The translations under genes were made by a program, and so were the position numbers. Under the pieces are notes generated by a model that worked only from the letters and a program-made list of their open reading frames with translations, made no database searches and had not been told where the DNA came from. A stretch of DNA of 64,000 bases from Magnetospirillum aberrantis SpK. GTDB taxonomy: Bacteria; Pseudomonadota; Alphaproteobacteria; Rhodospirillales; Magnetospirillaceae. Location: positions 1 through 64,000 of the forward strand of contig NZ_JAAIYP010000038.1 of assembly GCF_011022235.1 (NCBI RefSeq). The letters are read 5' to 3'. Positions 1-8,446 of this stretch are shown here, in pieces; the first letter of the stretch is position 1; each line of letters opens with the position of its first letter.

Positions 1-30
1 TTGCGCGGTCCGGCGCGGGACGGTGCGTGA
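1..30 (+). CDS. 3' end of an upstream nos-region gene (partial)
   Basis: Frame 1 is open from the window edge and ends in TGA at 28-30, which overlaps the start of nosD (GTGATG at 27-32). Only nine codons are visible, so the product cannot be named. The overlap suggests that nosD is translationally coupled to an upstream gene, probably another nos gene. Confidence 0.35.
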   Translation: MRGPARDGA

Positions 31-1319
31 TGGCCCGCCGTCTTTGGGTCGTGCTGGTGGCGCTGGCGTTGTCCGGCGCCGCCCACGGCGTCACCGAGGC
101 GGCGGACGACAAACCCGCCGGCTCCGCCTCGGCCTATCCGCCGATACAGCCGCTGATCGACGCCACGCCGGACGGCGGCACGCTGACGCTGGACCCCGGC
201 ACCTATGCCGGACCGGCGGTGATCGACCGTCCCATCACCCTGGACGGCCAGGACAAGGCGGTGATCGACAACGGCGGCGAAGGCAGCGTTGTCACCCTCA
301 ACGGCGACGGCAGCACCGTCAAGAACCTGACCTTGCGCAATTCCGGCCACATGCTGGACCGCATCGATTCCGGCGTCGACGTGCGCGGCCGCTCCAACGT
401 GGTCAAGAACAACGTGATCGAGGACTGCCTGTTCGGCGTCAACCTGCAACAGGCATCGAACAACGTGGTGCGACAGAACGTCATTTCCTCGAAACATATC
501 GACCAGGGCATGCGCGGCGACGCCATCCGGTTGTGGTACAGCACCGACAACCAGATCGTCGGCAACCACATCGAGGATTCACGCGATACCGTTTTTTGGT
601 ATTCGAAAGACAACATCATCCGCGACAACGTGGTGATTCGCGGCCGCTACGGCATGCATTTCATGTACTCTCACTATAACCTTCTCGAAGGAAACAGCTA
701 TTACGACAACACGGTCGGCGTTTTCCTGATGTACAGCGACAGCATCGTCATGCGCGGCAACCACATCGAACGCAGCCACGGCGCCTCGGGCATCGGCATC
801 GGTTTCAAGGAAACCAGCGGTGTGACCATCGCCGACAACCAGGTGCTGGGCAACGCCACCGGGCTTTACATGGACGTCTCGCCCTATGACCGGGACATGA
901 CCAACACCATCGAGCGCAACCGCATCGCCTATAACGGCATCGGCATCTTGTTCCACAACGAATGGTCGGGGAACGTCTTCCGCGCCAACGACTTCATCAG
1001 CAACTTCACCGAAGTGGCGGTATACGGCGGCGGCGGCGCCACCAAACACCAGTGGGAGTCCAACCATTGGGACGCCTATGAAGGCTTCGACCGCGACCAT
1101 GACGGCATCGGCGACACGCCGTTCCAGCACTTCCAGTACGCCGACCGGCTGTGGATGGATATCCCCGAGGCCCAGTTCTTCCGTGGCTCGGTGATCCTTG
1201 AGCTTTTGGATTTCATGGAACGGTTGCTGCCGTTCAGCGAACCCCGCCTGTTGCTGAGCGACGCCCGCCCGTCCCTGAACGCCAACATCGCCCCTCCATC
1301 GGCCAAGGAACAGCCATGA
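30..1319 (+). CDS. nosD: NosD, periplasmic copper-maturation protein of nitrous oxide reductase
   Basis: NosD is a periplasmic parallel beta-helix protein. Together with the NosFY ABC transporter it is needed to assemble the CuZ centre of nitrous oxide reductase. The 429-residue product starts with a signal peptide (hydrophobic stretch at about residues 4-20). It then shows the repeated short beta-strand turns typical of the NosD/CASH family (for example NVVKNNVIEDC and NIIRDNVVIRGRYGMHF, residues 60-330) and ends with the conserved FDRDHDGIGDTPF loop. The length is normal for the family. ATG at 30 or GTG at 27 could be the start; both overlap the stop of the upstream frame. Its stop overlaps the start of nosL as ATGA, so the two are translationally coupled. 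nosF and nosY do not lie between nosD and nosL, where they usually sit in the nosRZDFYL arrangement. Confidence 0.93.
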   Translation: MARRLWVVLVALALSGAAHGVTEAADDKPAGSASAYPPIQPLIDATPDGGTLTLDPGTYAGPAVIDRPITLDGQDKAVIDNGGEGSVVTLNGDGSTVKNLTLRNSGHMLDRIDSGVDVRGRSNVVKNNVIEDCLFGVNLQQASNNVVRQNVISSKHIDQGMRGDAIRLWYSTDNQIVGNHIEDSRDTVFWYSKDNIIRDNVVIRGRYGMHFMYSHYNLLEGNSYYDNTVGVFLMYSDSIVMRGNHIERSHGASGIGIGFKETSGVTIADNQVLGNATGLYMDVSPYDRDMTNTIERNRIAYNGIGILFHNEWSGNVFRANDFISNFTEVAVYGGGGATKHQWESNHWDAYEGFDRDHDGIGDTPFQHFQYADRLWMDIPEAQFFRGSVILELLDFMERLLPFSEPRLLLSDARPSLNANIAPPSAKEQP

Positions 1320-1771
1320 TGCGCCGTCGTGATTTCCTTTCCTCCGCGTCCGCCCTGGTCATGCTGTCCATGACCGGCGGCTGCGGCAATCAGCGCCAGG
1401 GACCCGAAGCGGTCAAGCTGGACCGCGACGTCTGCGAGTTGTGCCGGATGATCATCAGCGACATCCGCTATGCCGCCGAAATTCGCGGCGGGCCACGCGG
1501 CAAGCTGGTGAAGTTCGACGACATAGGCTGCGCCGTGCAATGGATGCAGGGCGTGGCGTGGAAGGACGCGCCGGAAACCGAGTTCTGGGTCATGAACAGC
1601 CGGGACGGCAAGACCTGGCTCGACGCCCGCGTCGCGGCCTATGCGCCGGGCGCCACGACCCCCATGGATTTCGGCTTCGCCGCGCTGGCCACCCCCGAAA
1701 CCGGTACAGTGCCCTATGCGGTGATGGCCGACGCGGTCATGGCCCGCGCCACGGTGACCCCGGCCGGCTGA
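1316..1771 (+). CDS. nosL: NosL, copper chaperone lipoprotein of N2O reductase assembly
   Basis: NosL is an outer-membrane-anchored periplasmic Cu(I) lipoprotein that feeds copper to NosZ maturation. The 151-residue product begins with a twin-arginine-like RRRDFL followed by a hydrophobic segment and a lipobox ending in Cys24 (MTGGC). The copper site CELCRM (CxxCxM) follows at about residues 40-45. The conserved FDDIGCAVQWM segment lies just after. It overlaps nosD by four bases and is probably expressed from the same transcript. It is the last gene of the plus-strand run; the next gene is convergent, 21 bp downstream. Confidence 0.92.
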   Translation: MMRRRDFLSSASALVMLSMTGGCGNQRQGPEAVKLDRDVCELCRMIISDIRYAAEIRGGPRGKLVKFDDIGCAVQWMQGVAWKDAPETEFWVMNSRDGKTWLDARVAAYAPGATTPMDFGFAALATPETGTVPYAVMADAVMARATVTPAG

Positions 1772-1792
1772 GATGTCTTCATGGGTCGGTGT

Positions 1793-2497
1793 TCACGGGC
1801 CGTCGGAAGCGATGGCCCGCAGGCCGTTGACGTCGCATTCGTACATGTTGCGGCGCAATTGGCGGATGGTTCCGGTTCGTTTGAAATCGGCCACCATGCG
1901 CGAGGCGGTCTCGGTGCTGATGCCCAGCATGGCGCCCAAATCCTCGCGCCGGAACAGGCCGCAACGCTGATGGCGGCCGTCCTGGGTCAGATACAGGAAC
2001 AGCCGCGCCAGACGGGTCCGGGCGCTGCCGGTGGACATGTTGGTCAGCCACTCATCGGCCAGCCGGATGGAATCGTGCCACCGCCGCATCAATTGCCGGT
2101 AAAGGCGCGGCGTCTCGACACACAGCCGATGCACTTCCTCGACTGGAATCCGGCAGGCCCGCACGTCCTGGAGAGCGATGGCGTGATGTTCGTAGGGCTG
2201 GTCCACCAGGGCCTCAAGCCCGATGGTGCTGCCCGCCCCCAACAGCCGCACGATTCGCTGGCCGCCGTCGGGCTGGTACTGCACCAGTTTCACCACCCCT
2301 TCCCGGATGGTGTAGATGGCGCCACCGCAATCGCCTTCCTCGAACAGGCTGTCGCCGACCTCCGCCACCACCTGCGACACCGGCAGGAACATGCGGGCGA
2401 TGTCGTCAGGCGTCAGTTCGGCGAACAACACCGCCTTGCGGATGTCGCACCGCAAACATTCGGATCGCGTACGGTCGCTGGAGCACATGTGGTTCAT
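1793..2497 (-). CDS. Crp/Fnr-family transcriptional regulator
   Basis: This one-component regulator has an N-terminal cyclic-nucleotide-binding-like beta-barrel (including the loop GAIYTIREGVVKLVQY) and a C-terminal winged helix-turn-helix (REDLGAMLGISTETASRMV). Near the N-terminus there are three cysteines, C-x8-C-x2-C, and a further Cys lies in the barrel (VRACRIP). That is close to but not the exact spacing of E. coli Fnr, so an oxygen-labile Fe-S cluster is possible but unproven; an NO-sensing Dnr/NnrR-type role would also fit the nos genes next door. I chose ATG 2497, which is preceded by GAGG; GTG 2527 and ATG 2488 are alternatives. A perfect Fnr-like palindrome (2563-2576) sits just upstream, suggesting autoregulation or control by a related regulator. 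Confidence 0.88.
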   Translation of the reverse strand: MNHMCSSDRTRSECLRCDIRKAVLFAELTPDDIARMFLPVSQVVAEVGDSLFEEGDCGGAIYTIREGVVKLVQYQPDGGQRIVRLLGAGSTIGLEALVDQPYEHHAIALQDVRACRIPVEEVHRLCVETPRLYRQLMRRWHDSIRLADEWLTNMSTGSARTRLARLFLYLTQDGRHQRCGLFRREDLGAMLGISTETASRMVADFKRTGTIRQLRRNMYECDVNGLRAIASDGP

Positions 2498-2562
2498 CGC
2501 GGCCTCGGGCGCAGCTTGTTCCCTCACAGGAAAAGCCTACGCCCGGCCGGCGATGCTCCACG

Positions 2563-2576
2563 TTGACCGCAGTCAA
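2563..2576. promoter_or_regulatory. Fnr/Dnr-type operator TTGAC-N4-GTCAA
   Basis: The sequence TTGACCGCAGTCAA is a perfect inverted repeat of the Fnr/Dnr class (TTGAY-N4-RTCAA). It lies between the regulator gene (start near 2497) and the end of the pentapeptide-repeat gene (2579). The only nearby start it could serve is that of the Crp/Fnr regulator. Confidence 0.6.
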
Positions 2577-2578
2577 GT

Positions 2579-3286
2579 CTATGGCGCAGGTCTGTTGCGC
2601 ACGCCCTCCATCCGGGCCTCGCTCAGGTCGGCGTTGGTCAGGTCGGCCCCCTTCAGGTCGGCATCGCGCAAATCCGCCCGCGACAGCCCCGCCCCGCTCA
2701 GCACCGTGCCCGACAGGTTGGCGCCGGTGAACACCGCACCGTCGGCGCTGGCCCCGGTCAGATCGCTGCCGATGATTTCGCTTTCGGCGAAACGTCCGTC
2801 GATCATCACCGCCCGCAGCATGTAGGAATCGACGATCCGGCCATGGCTGAGATCGATGCCTTCCATGTTGACGTCCTTGAGGTAGGCCGCCGTCAAATCG
2901 GCCCCCACCGCCTTGGCGAAGTTCATCTTGGCCCCGAACATGTTGGCCCGGCGGAACGACACGCCGCTGACGTCGGCTTCGTCGAAGATGGTGTGGAACA
3001 ACTGGGCGCCGGACATGTCGGCGTCACGGGCCGAAGCTTTTTGCAGATTGGCCCATTTCAGGTTGGCGCCCTGAAGGTTGGCGTGATCCAAGCGGGCGCC
3101 GCGCAAATCGGCGTTCTCGAACTTCGCCCCCGCCAGGTTGGCTCCGCTCATATCCTTGCCGACAAGGTTGCATCGCGAGAAATCCGCCGCCGGCGCGGGA
3201 GGCGCGGTGCAACGGTCGACGGCGTGGGCGGAAACCGCCGTCATGACAACCGTCACGCAGACGGCAAGGGAAAGGACGGCACGCAT
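2579..3286 (-). CDS. Exported pentapeptide-repeat protein
   Basis: The mature part is almost wholly built from pentapeptide repeats of the A(D/N)LXX type (ANLAGAKFENADLRGARLDH and so on, roughly residues 40-230), which fold as a right-handed quadrilateral beta-helix. A clear signal peptide (MRAVLSLAVCVTVVMTAVSAHA) precedes them, so the protein is probably periplasmic. The start at 3286 is chosen because it is preceded by GAGGAG and begins the signal peptide. A mid-region (about 110-170) has longer, less regular repeats. Pentapeptide proteins have varied roles and none can be assigned here. It lies downstream of the minus-strand sensor operon but separated from it by about 94 bp. Confidence 0.85.
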   Translation of the reverse strand: MRAVLSLAVCVTVVMTAVSAHAVDRCTAPPAPAADFSRCNLVGKDMSGANLAGAKFENADLRGARLDHANLQGANLKWANLQKASARDADMSGAQLFHTIFDEADVSGVSFRRANMFGAKMNFAKAVGADLTAAYLKDVNMEGIDLSHGRIVDSYMLRAVMIDGRFAESEIIGSDLTGASADGAVFTGANLSGTVLSGAGLSRADLRDADLKGADLTNADLSEARMEGVRNRPAP

Positions 3287-3379
3287 GCGCAAGACTCCTC
3301 GAAAGACCTGCCATAGCTTAACCATTGCCGCCGCCGGATAAATGACGCCGGGCAATTTCGAAGTTTTTTTGTTTGTCGT

Positions 3380-3865
3380 TCAGCGCAATTGCCCGAGCAT
3401 CCGGCTCAACCCGGCCGAGGTCTCGGCCCCGACCAGCCGATGGCGCAGGCGACCGTCACGGTCGAACACCAGCATGTGGGGAAAGGAATGCACGTCGTTG
3501 ACACGCGCCGCCACGCCCTGTGGATCCCGCAGCAGCGCAAAGCGTACACCGGCGGCGGCCAGGGCCCGCGACGCCACCTCGGGCTCCTCGCCGACATTGA
3601 CGGCGAACACCGCCAGATCGCCGTTCCATTGTTCGGAAAGCGTCTGCAACTGGGCCAGTTCCTGGCGACAGGGCGGACACCAGCTGGCCCAGAACGCCAC
3701 CACCGTCACCTTTCCCTTGCCGGCAACGGGCAGTTCCAGTGTCCCGCCGGGGGCTTCGACGACGAAGGGCGGCACCGCCTTGCCCTCTTCGGGATCGCCG
3801 TCGCAACCGGCCAGGACCGTCAAGGCCAGCACGGCGGCAATTGCCGCCATCCGCACCGTTCTCAT
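3380..3865 (-). CDS. TlpA-like thioredoxin-fold lipoprotein
   Basis: This is a 161-residue membrane-anchored thiol-disulfide protein. The signal sequence ends in a lipobox (LAGC, Cys21), so it should be lipidated and face the periplasm. The redox motif WCPPC is at residues 62-66 in the setting FWASWCPPCRQEL, typical of the TlpA/ResA/AhpC-TSA group, and the cis-Pro loop is HSFPHMLVFD. It is the last gene of the nine-gene minus-strand operon and overlaps the phosphatase gene by four bases (ATGA). Its role there is unknown; reducing disulfides of the periplasmic sensor domains is one possibility, but cytochrome c or NosL-related thiol chemistry is equally possible. Confidence 0.88.
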   Translation of the reverse strand: MRTVRMAAIAAVLALTVLAGCDGDPEEGKAVPPFVVEAPGGTLELPVAGKGKVTVVAFWASWCPPCRQELAQLQTLSEQWNGDLAVFAVNVGEEPEVASRALAAAGVRFALLRDPQGVAARVNDVHSFPHMLVFDRDGRLRHRLVGAETSAGLSRMLGQLR

Positions 3866-5907
3866 GGCGTCGGTTTCCAGCGGGCGGCCAGACAGGTGAT
3901 GTCGTCGAATTGCGGCGCCTCGTCCGCGAAATCAGCCACCGCGCGGTTGATCTCTTCGATCACCGTCGCCGGGTCCTGCCCGGCCAGGGCCGACAGCACC
4001 TGAACCAGCCGCGGATCGCCGAACAACTGGCCCTGGACGTCCTGGGCCTCGGTGACTCCGTCGGTGAACAGGAACAACAGGTCGCCGTCCCCGAGCTGGA
4101 TGGCTCCGTCTTTTTGCGGCATGTCGGGGAACATGGCCAGGGCCGCTCCCTTGGTCCGCGGCAACACGCTGGTTCGACCATCGGCATGCAGCAGCAAAGG
4201 CGGGTTGTGGCCGGCGTTGCAATAGGACAGCTCGCCGCTGCGCAGATCGAGAATGCCGTAGAAGACGGTGACGAACAGGTCCTTTTCGTTGTTTTCCACC
4301 AACAGGTTGTTGAGGTTGGCGAGACACCGGGCCGGCGTCGCGCCGAACAGCGCGGTAGCCTTGAGCAAAGTGCGCGAGATGGCCATGAACAACGCCGCCG
4401 GAACGCCCTTGCCCGACACGTCGGCGATCACCACACCCAACCGGTCGTCGTCGATGAAGAAGAAGTCGTAGAAATCGCCACCCACTTCCTTGGCCGGATG
4501 CATGCGGGCATGCAGTTCGACCCTGGGATTGTCGCGGGGAAAGTCCACCGGCAGCATGGACAACTGGATTTGGCGGGCGATATCCAATTCCTGCTGCAAT
4601 TGAAAATAGGCCGCTTTCATCTTCAGCGCCTCGGTCAGGTCATCAACCAGTTGCTGAAGGTGCTGTTGCTGCTGGCGCACCCGCAACGACATCTTGTGCA
4701 ATGCCCGCGCCATCATGCCCAGGTCGCCCGGTTCCTCGTCGCCGCCGCCTTTCTCGATCTCGGCCAAATCGCGCAAGATCTCGTCACGCGCCAATTCGTC
4801 CAAGGTGCCGGCCAAGGTGTTCATTTCGTGATGGATGAAGCGCTCTTGCCGGCGACGCTGGTTCTTTTGGGCACGGTCCAACCGCGCCAACCGCGCCATG
4901 CGGTCGCGGAAAGAATCCACCGCCTGGGCCATCCGGCCGATCTCGTCGTTGCGCCCACCGGAATCCACCACGACCGAGGTGTCGCCCGCCGACAGCGCCC
5001 GCAAGGCGCCCACCGCCACCGCCAGGGGTGCGAACATGCGCTTGAGCCACACCCACAACCCGACCGCCACCGCCAACACGCCCAACGCCGCCAGCCCCAG
5101 CGACCAGGCTTGGGTCCGGGAACGGCGGGTGGCCAATTCGGTGACGTCGCGGGTCGAGACCAGCCGCGCCGTCAACCCATCGGGATAGGACAGCGGCAGC
5201 GACACCACCGCCAACACGCGCCCGTCCACCTCGACCCAATGCATGTCGGGATTGCCGTCGTCCAGCGCCTGCCACAAATCCGGGGCGGTGCCGGCCAGCA
5301 GGCGGCCGCGCCGGTTGACGATCATCACCTCGCCCCCCACCGCCTGGGCCAGTTGCTTCAAGGTGGGCGCCACACCGGCGCTGACCGTCAGCACCAGATC
5401 GGCCCCGACGGCGGCGGCATGCACCGCCACCACCGAGCGTGTCCAGTCGGTCTGAAGGACGTCGAGCGCGTCGCCTTCCAGGACATGGGCCACCGCTTCG
5501 GCCCCCAAGATGGGACGCCAGACGAACTCGCCGCCGGAATTGAACACCGTGCGACCGGTGCCGCTCAGCACCTCGACCCGGCCCGATCCGAAACGTTCGC
5601 GCAGCCGGTGCAGATAAGGGGCCAGCGCGCTCGACAACTGGGTGGCATCGCCCATGTTCATGGCGTCCACCGTGTCGAAATCGGCCAGGATGGCATGGGC
5701 TTCGCCGGCCAGGGCGCCCGCGGTCTGGTTCATGGCTTCGCGCCAGGCCAGACGCAGGTTGTCGCGCATCATCTCGCCGACCGCCGCGCGGGCGTCGTTC
5801 TCGCGCACCACCGCCGCGGCGACGGCGATGGCGATCAACGCCGCCATGGCCGCCAGGACCAGCGCCAGGAGCCGCGTGCGCAAAGAGCTGTCGCGCCCGC
5901 CGGTCAT
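3862..5907 (-). CDS. Membrane sensor with HAMP and SpoIIE/PP2C phosphatase domain (RsbU-like)
   Basis: This 681-residue protein has an N-terminal transmembrane helix (about 8-30), a large periplasmic sensing region (about 31-265), a second helix (about 268-290), HAMP, a coiled linker and a C-terminal SpoIIE-type PP2C phosphatase. The metal-binding motifs are visible: VGGDFYDFFFID, IADVSGKGVPAALFM, LFTDGVTEA and FDDITCLAAR. Phosphatases of this class dephosphorylate STAS anti-sigma antagonists in partner-switching pathways. No STAS or kinase domain is encoded in this operon. The likely targets are the STAS proteins at 15428-15766 or 26645-26953. It overlaps both neighbours by four bases. Confidence 0.9.
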   Translation of the reverse strand: MTGGRDSSLRTRLLALVLAAMAALIAIAVAAAVVRENDARAAVGEMMRDNLRLAWREAMNQTAGALAGEAHAILADFDTVDAMNMGDATQLSSALAPYLHRLRERFGSGRVEVLSGTGRTVFNSGGEFVWRPILGAEAVAHVLEGDALDVLQTDWTRSVVAVHAAAVGADLVLTVSAGVAPTLKQLAQAVGGEVMIVNRRGRLLAGTAPDLWQALDDGNPDMHWVEVDGRVLAVVSLPLSYPDGLTARLVSTRDVTELATRRSRTQAWSLGLAALGVLAVAVGLWVWLKRMFAPLAVAVGALRALSAGDTSVVVDSGGRNDEIGRMAQAVDSFRDRMARLARLDRAQKNQRRRQERFIHHEMNTLAGTLDELARDEILRDLAEIEKGGGDEEPGDLGMMARALHKMSLRVRQQQQHLQQLVDDLTEALKMKAAYFQLQQELDIARQIQLSMLPVDFPRDNPRVELHARMHPAKEVGGDFYDFFFIDDDRLGVVIADVSGKGVPAALFMAISRTLLKATALFGATPARCLANLNNLLVENNEKDLFVTVFYGILDLRSGELSYCNAGHNPPLLLHADGRTSVLPRTKGAALAMFPDMPQKDGAIQLGDGDLLFLFTDGVTEAQDVQGQLFGDPRLVQVLSALAGQDPATVIEEINRAVADFADEAPQFDDITCLAARWKPTP

Positions 5908-6689
5908 GGTTCCAGCCGCTCCAGGATGGCCCGCACCCGACGGCGTCCCTCGGCCTCGGGCTGGGCCAGGGCGATTTCCTCAAGCTCCAGCAGCGCCTCG
6001 GCGTGGTGAGCGTGCAATCCGGCCTGAAGCCGCCGCACAGCCTGGGTCAAAGCCGCCATCTCGCCGATGACGCGATGGCCGGAAAGTTGTGCGGTTCGCG
6101 GATCGGCCAGAATGGTCCGCAACCGCGCCAGCGGCCGCGTCACCCGCCGGCCATGGGCCGTCAGCACCAGCCACGCGGCCAACGCCCCCGCCGCCAGGGA
6201 CACCACAGTCCCGATGGTCAACGCCCGCCATGGTATCCAATTGCCCTCGGCCAAGCCGACGTGCACGCTGCCGCGGACTTGGCCGTCCACACGGAACGGC
6301 ACCGCCACGTCCAACATGCCGTGGCCACGCCGCGCCGTCTGGCGTTCGGGTGGCGGCGGCACCCGTTCCGGCCCGCCGCCCAGACCATAAAGCACCCGCC
6401 CGTCGCCATCGGCCACCACCACATAGGCGATTTCCGGGTTGGGTTCGGCCATGGCGCCCAGGAATTCGTCCATGCCGCGAATGGCGTCGAAGGGAACCCC
6501 CACATCGATGGTCAAGGCCACCTGATCGGCCACCGAACGGCCGACAGCGGCCAGCTTGGACACCAATTCAGGACGCAGCACCGATTGGTGGCGCTCCACC
6601 AGATAGCCGCCGATCACCCCGCACAACGCCACGAACAGCAAGGCGGCGGCCAGGGCGGCCCGGATGGCGGCACGGCGATCAGGCGTCAT
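5904..6689 (-). CDS. Two-pass membrane protein with periplasmic Cache-like sensor domain
   Basis: The 261-residue product has one helix near residues 10-32, a periplasmic domain of about 130 residues, and a second helix (about 165-190) followed by a HAMP-like stretch (VTRPLARLRTIL) and a helical cytoplasmic tail. There is no catalytic output domain. The periplasmic part contains DVGVPFDAIRGMDEFLGAM and NPEIAYVVVADGDGRVLYG, which resemble segments of the sensor-MFS fusion encoded at 8443-10446. The start at 6689 is chosen because it begins the membrane helix. It overlaps the upstream gene by 11 bp and the phosphatase gene by four. It probably passes a signal to the phosphatase or to other operon products (inference). 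Confidence 0.75.
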   Translation of the reverse strand: MTPDRRAAIRAALAAALLFVALCGVIGGYLVERHQSVLRPELVSKLAAVGRSVADQVALTIDVGVPFDAIRGMDEFLGAMAEPNPEIAYVVVADGDGRVLYGLGGGPERVPPPPERQTARRGHGMLDVAVPFRVDGQVRGSVHVGLAEGNWIPWRALTIGTVVSLAAGALAAWLVLTAHGRRVTRPLARLRTILADPRTAQLSGHRVIGEMAALTQAVRRLQAGLHAHHAEALLELEEIALAQPEAEGRRRVRAILERLEP

Positions 6690-7464
6690 GGTCGATTCTC
6701 CGTGCTTCGGCCAATGCCTCGTCGATGGCCCTATGCCCGGCGCCGACACGCGCCACCGCATCGGCCGCCAAGAGGGCCAGCGGCGACTGTGGCTCGGCGC
6801 CACGTCTTTCGACCACCGCGCGGGCTTCGCGCAAGTCACGCCCCAAACGGCCGAAACACCACTCGAACACCACCGCCAGCATCAGCGCGAACAGCGCGAC
6901 GCCCCCCCCCAGCACCGCCAGGGTGGAACGGTCGAAGGCCGGCACGCTGCCAGGATCGGAAGCGACGTAACGCACCGCCACATGTCCCACCGTCACCCCG
7001 AAGCCATTGACCAGCGGCACGCCCACCGCGCCGTCGCCGCTGCGCCATGGCCCGCCGCCCGAAGCGGCCGCCAGATCGAGCCACCGTTCCTCGACCAGAT
7101 CCCCCAGGAAGGAACGGTCGGTGCCGAACAGCACCCGCCCCTGAGGATCGAACACCTCAATGGACAAGGTGGCGGGGGTGGCGCCCTGTTCGCGCTCCAG
7201 CATCTCCTGGACGCGCGGCAATTGCTCCAGGGCAAGCCCCAGGGTCATCCCCGCTTCAAGCGTCACCTTCAGATTTTGCGCGGTATTCAGAAACCGGGCC
7301 GCCCGCAGATCGGCCATGCGGTGGCGCAGATCGACGGCCCCCCACAGCGCCAGCGCGGCGGCGACCAGCGCCGCCAAAGCCACCACGCGCAACCACGGCC
7401 GCCCCAGAAGCAGCCATGGCGCCGAGAAGGGCCGGCGGTCAGTGCGCGTCGATGATTTCGGCAT
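6679..7464 (-). CDS. Two-pass membrane protein with periplasmic sensor domain
   Basis: This 261-residue protein has transmembrane helices at about 24-46 and 190-215 around a periplasmic domain of about 140 residues. That domain carries the hydrophobic strand SIEVFDPQGRVLFGTDRSF, a pattern typical of PAS/Cache folds. A short cytoplasmic tail follows, with no enzymatic domain. The order helix, sensor, helix, short tail matches its neighbours at 5904-6689 and 10443-11231, suggesting tandem divergence of one ancestor. It overlaps genes on both sides (by 26 bp with the binding-protein gene and 11 bp with the next sensor), so co-translation is likely. The exact function is unknown. Confidence 0.72.
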   Translation of the reverse strand: MPKSSTRTDRRPFSAPWLLLGRPWLRVVALAALVAAALALWGAVDLRHRMADLRAARFLNTAQNLKVTLEAGMTLGLALEQLPRVQEMLEREQGATPATLSIEVFDPQGRVLFGTDRSFLGDLVEERWLDLAAASGGGPWRSGDGAVGVPLVNGFGVTVGHVAVRYVASDPGSVPAFDRSTLAVLGGGVALFALMLAVVFEWCFGRLGRDLREARAVVERRGAEPQSPLALLAADAVARVGAGHRAIDEALAEARRIDHDA

Positions 7465-8446
7465 AACGCAGCATGGTGATGGGCGGATAGACCCGCAAGC
7501 GTCGGGACACCCGCATGTTGATCAGCAAGGAAAAGCGCGACAACGATTCCACCGGCACCTGTTCGGGATGTTTGCCGCCGCGCAGGATCTGTTCGATCTT
7601 GTAACCGGCGAACTGTCCCACCTCGTAGAACGAGGCCACCAGCCCGGCCATGGCGTCGCCCGAGCGGATCATCGGCTCGTTGGCGCTGAACGTCGGCAGA
7701 CCCAGCGCCACCGCCTGTTCGGTCAAGGGCTTGGCCAAGGGGATGAAGAACGACGTGGACGGCAGATACAGCACGTCGGGCCGGGTCGCCGCCAGACGGG
7801 CCAGTGTCGGCCCGATCAGCTCGATCCGTGGTTTGCCGTCGTCCGCCAACGGCGTGTCCACCGCCAGTTCCACCCCCGCCCGCGCCGCGACCTCGCGCAA
7901 TTGCTCGACCGCGCCGCGTCCATAGGTTTCAGCGGCGTTGTACATCACCGCCATCCGTTTGGCGGCGAACAGCGACAGCATGGCCTCGAACTGCACCGAC
8001 ACCGGAGCCAGATGCATGACGCCGGTGGCGTTGCGCCCCGGCTTGCGCAAGTCGTGCACCAATCGGGCGCTCAAGGGATCGCCGACGGCAGCGAACACCA
8101 CCGGAATGTCGGTGACGTAAAGGGCCGGATCGCCGTCCACCGGCCCGGCGATTCCCAGCGCCGCCTCGGTGGCGAAGACATAGACCAGATCTGGACGCTC
8201 GCGCTTGATCTCGGCGACGATGGCGGCCAGCGCCTTGTGGTCCTGGCGGGCGTTGCGTTCGGTGTAGCGGACCTCGACCCCGGCGCGGGCTAGGTAATCC
8301 TTCATGCCGCGATCGACGTCGGTGGCGCCGCGCCATTGCACCGCGAAGACATGGAACGGCCGGCCCTGCGCACGCGCCGGCACCACCGCCCCGGCGACAA
8401 GACCGGAACCGAGGGCGAGAAGGCGGCGACGGGACAGCCCCATCAT
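7439..8446 (-). CDS. ABC-type periplasmic substrate-binding protein (ABC_sub_bind family), Tat signal
   Basis: The 335-residue product has a twin-arginine signal (SRRRLLALGSGLVAGAVVPARA) and then a periplasmic binding-protein fold of the ABC_sub_bind type. Typical segments are DLVYVFATEAAL, IPVVFAAVGDPLSARLV, KPGRNATGVMH and SANEPMIRSGDAMAGLV. No ABC permease or ATPase gene is present. The binding protein may therefore present its ligand to the neighbouring membrane sensors rather than to a transporter, as is known for some chemoreceptor partners (inference). The start at 8446 overlaps the stop of the sensor-MFS gene as ATGA. The ligand is unknown; the hydroxyacid-related enzymes at the head of the operon suggest a small carboxylate. 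Confidence 0.85.
   Translation of the reverse strand: MMGLSRRRLLALGSGLVAGAVVPARAQGRPFHVFAVQWRGATDVDRGMKDYLARAGVEVRYTERNARQDHKALAAIVAEIKRERPDLVYVFATEAALGIAGPVDGDPALYVTDIPVVFAAVGDPLSARLVHDLRKPGRNATGVMHLAPVSVQFEAMLSLFAAKRMAVMYNAAETYGRGAVEQLREVAARAGVELAVDTPLADDGKPRIELIGPTLARLAATRPDVLYLPSTSFFIPLAKPLTEQAVALGLPTFSANEPMIRSGDAMAGLVASFYEVGQFAGYKIEQILRGGKHPEQVPVESLSRFSLLINMRVSRRLRVYPPITMLRYAEIIDAH

Noticed and set aside
579-1130. Long open frames opposite nosD
   Set aside because: They lie antisense to a clear NosD gene and have the skewed His/Val composition of a GC-rich shadow frame.
3739-6009. Very long plus-strand open frame opposite the phosphatase gene
   Set aside because: Its product is His/Gln/Arg-rich low complexity with no domain, while the minus strand encodes a complete HAMP-PP2C protein.
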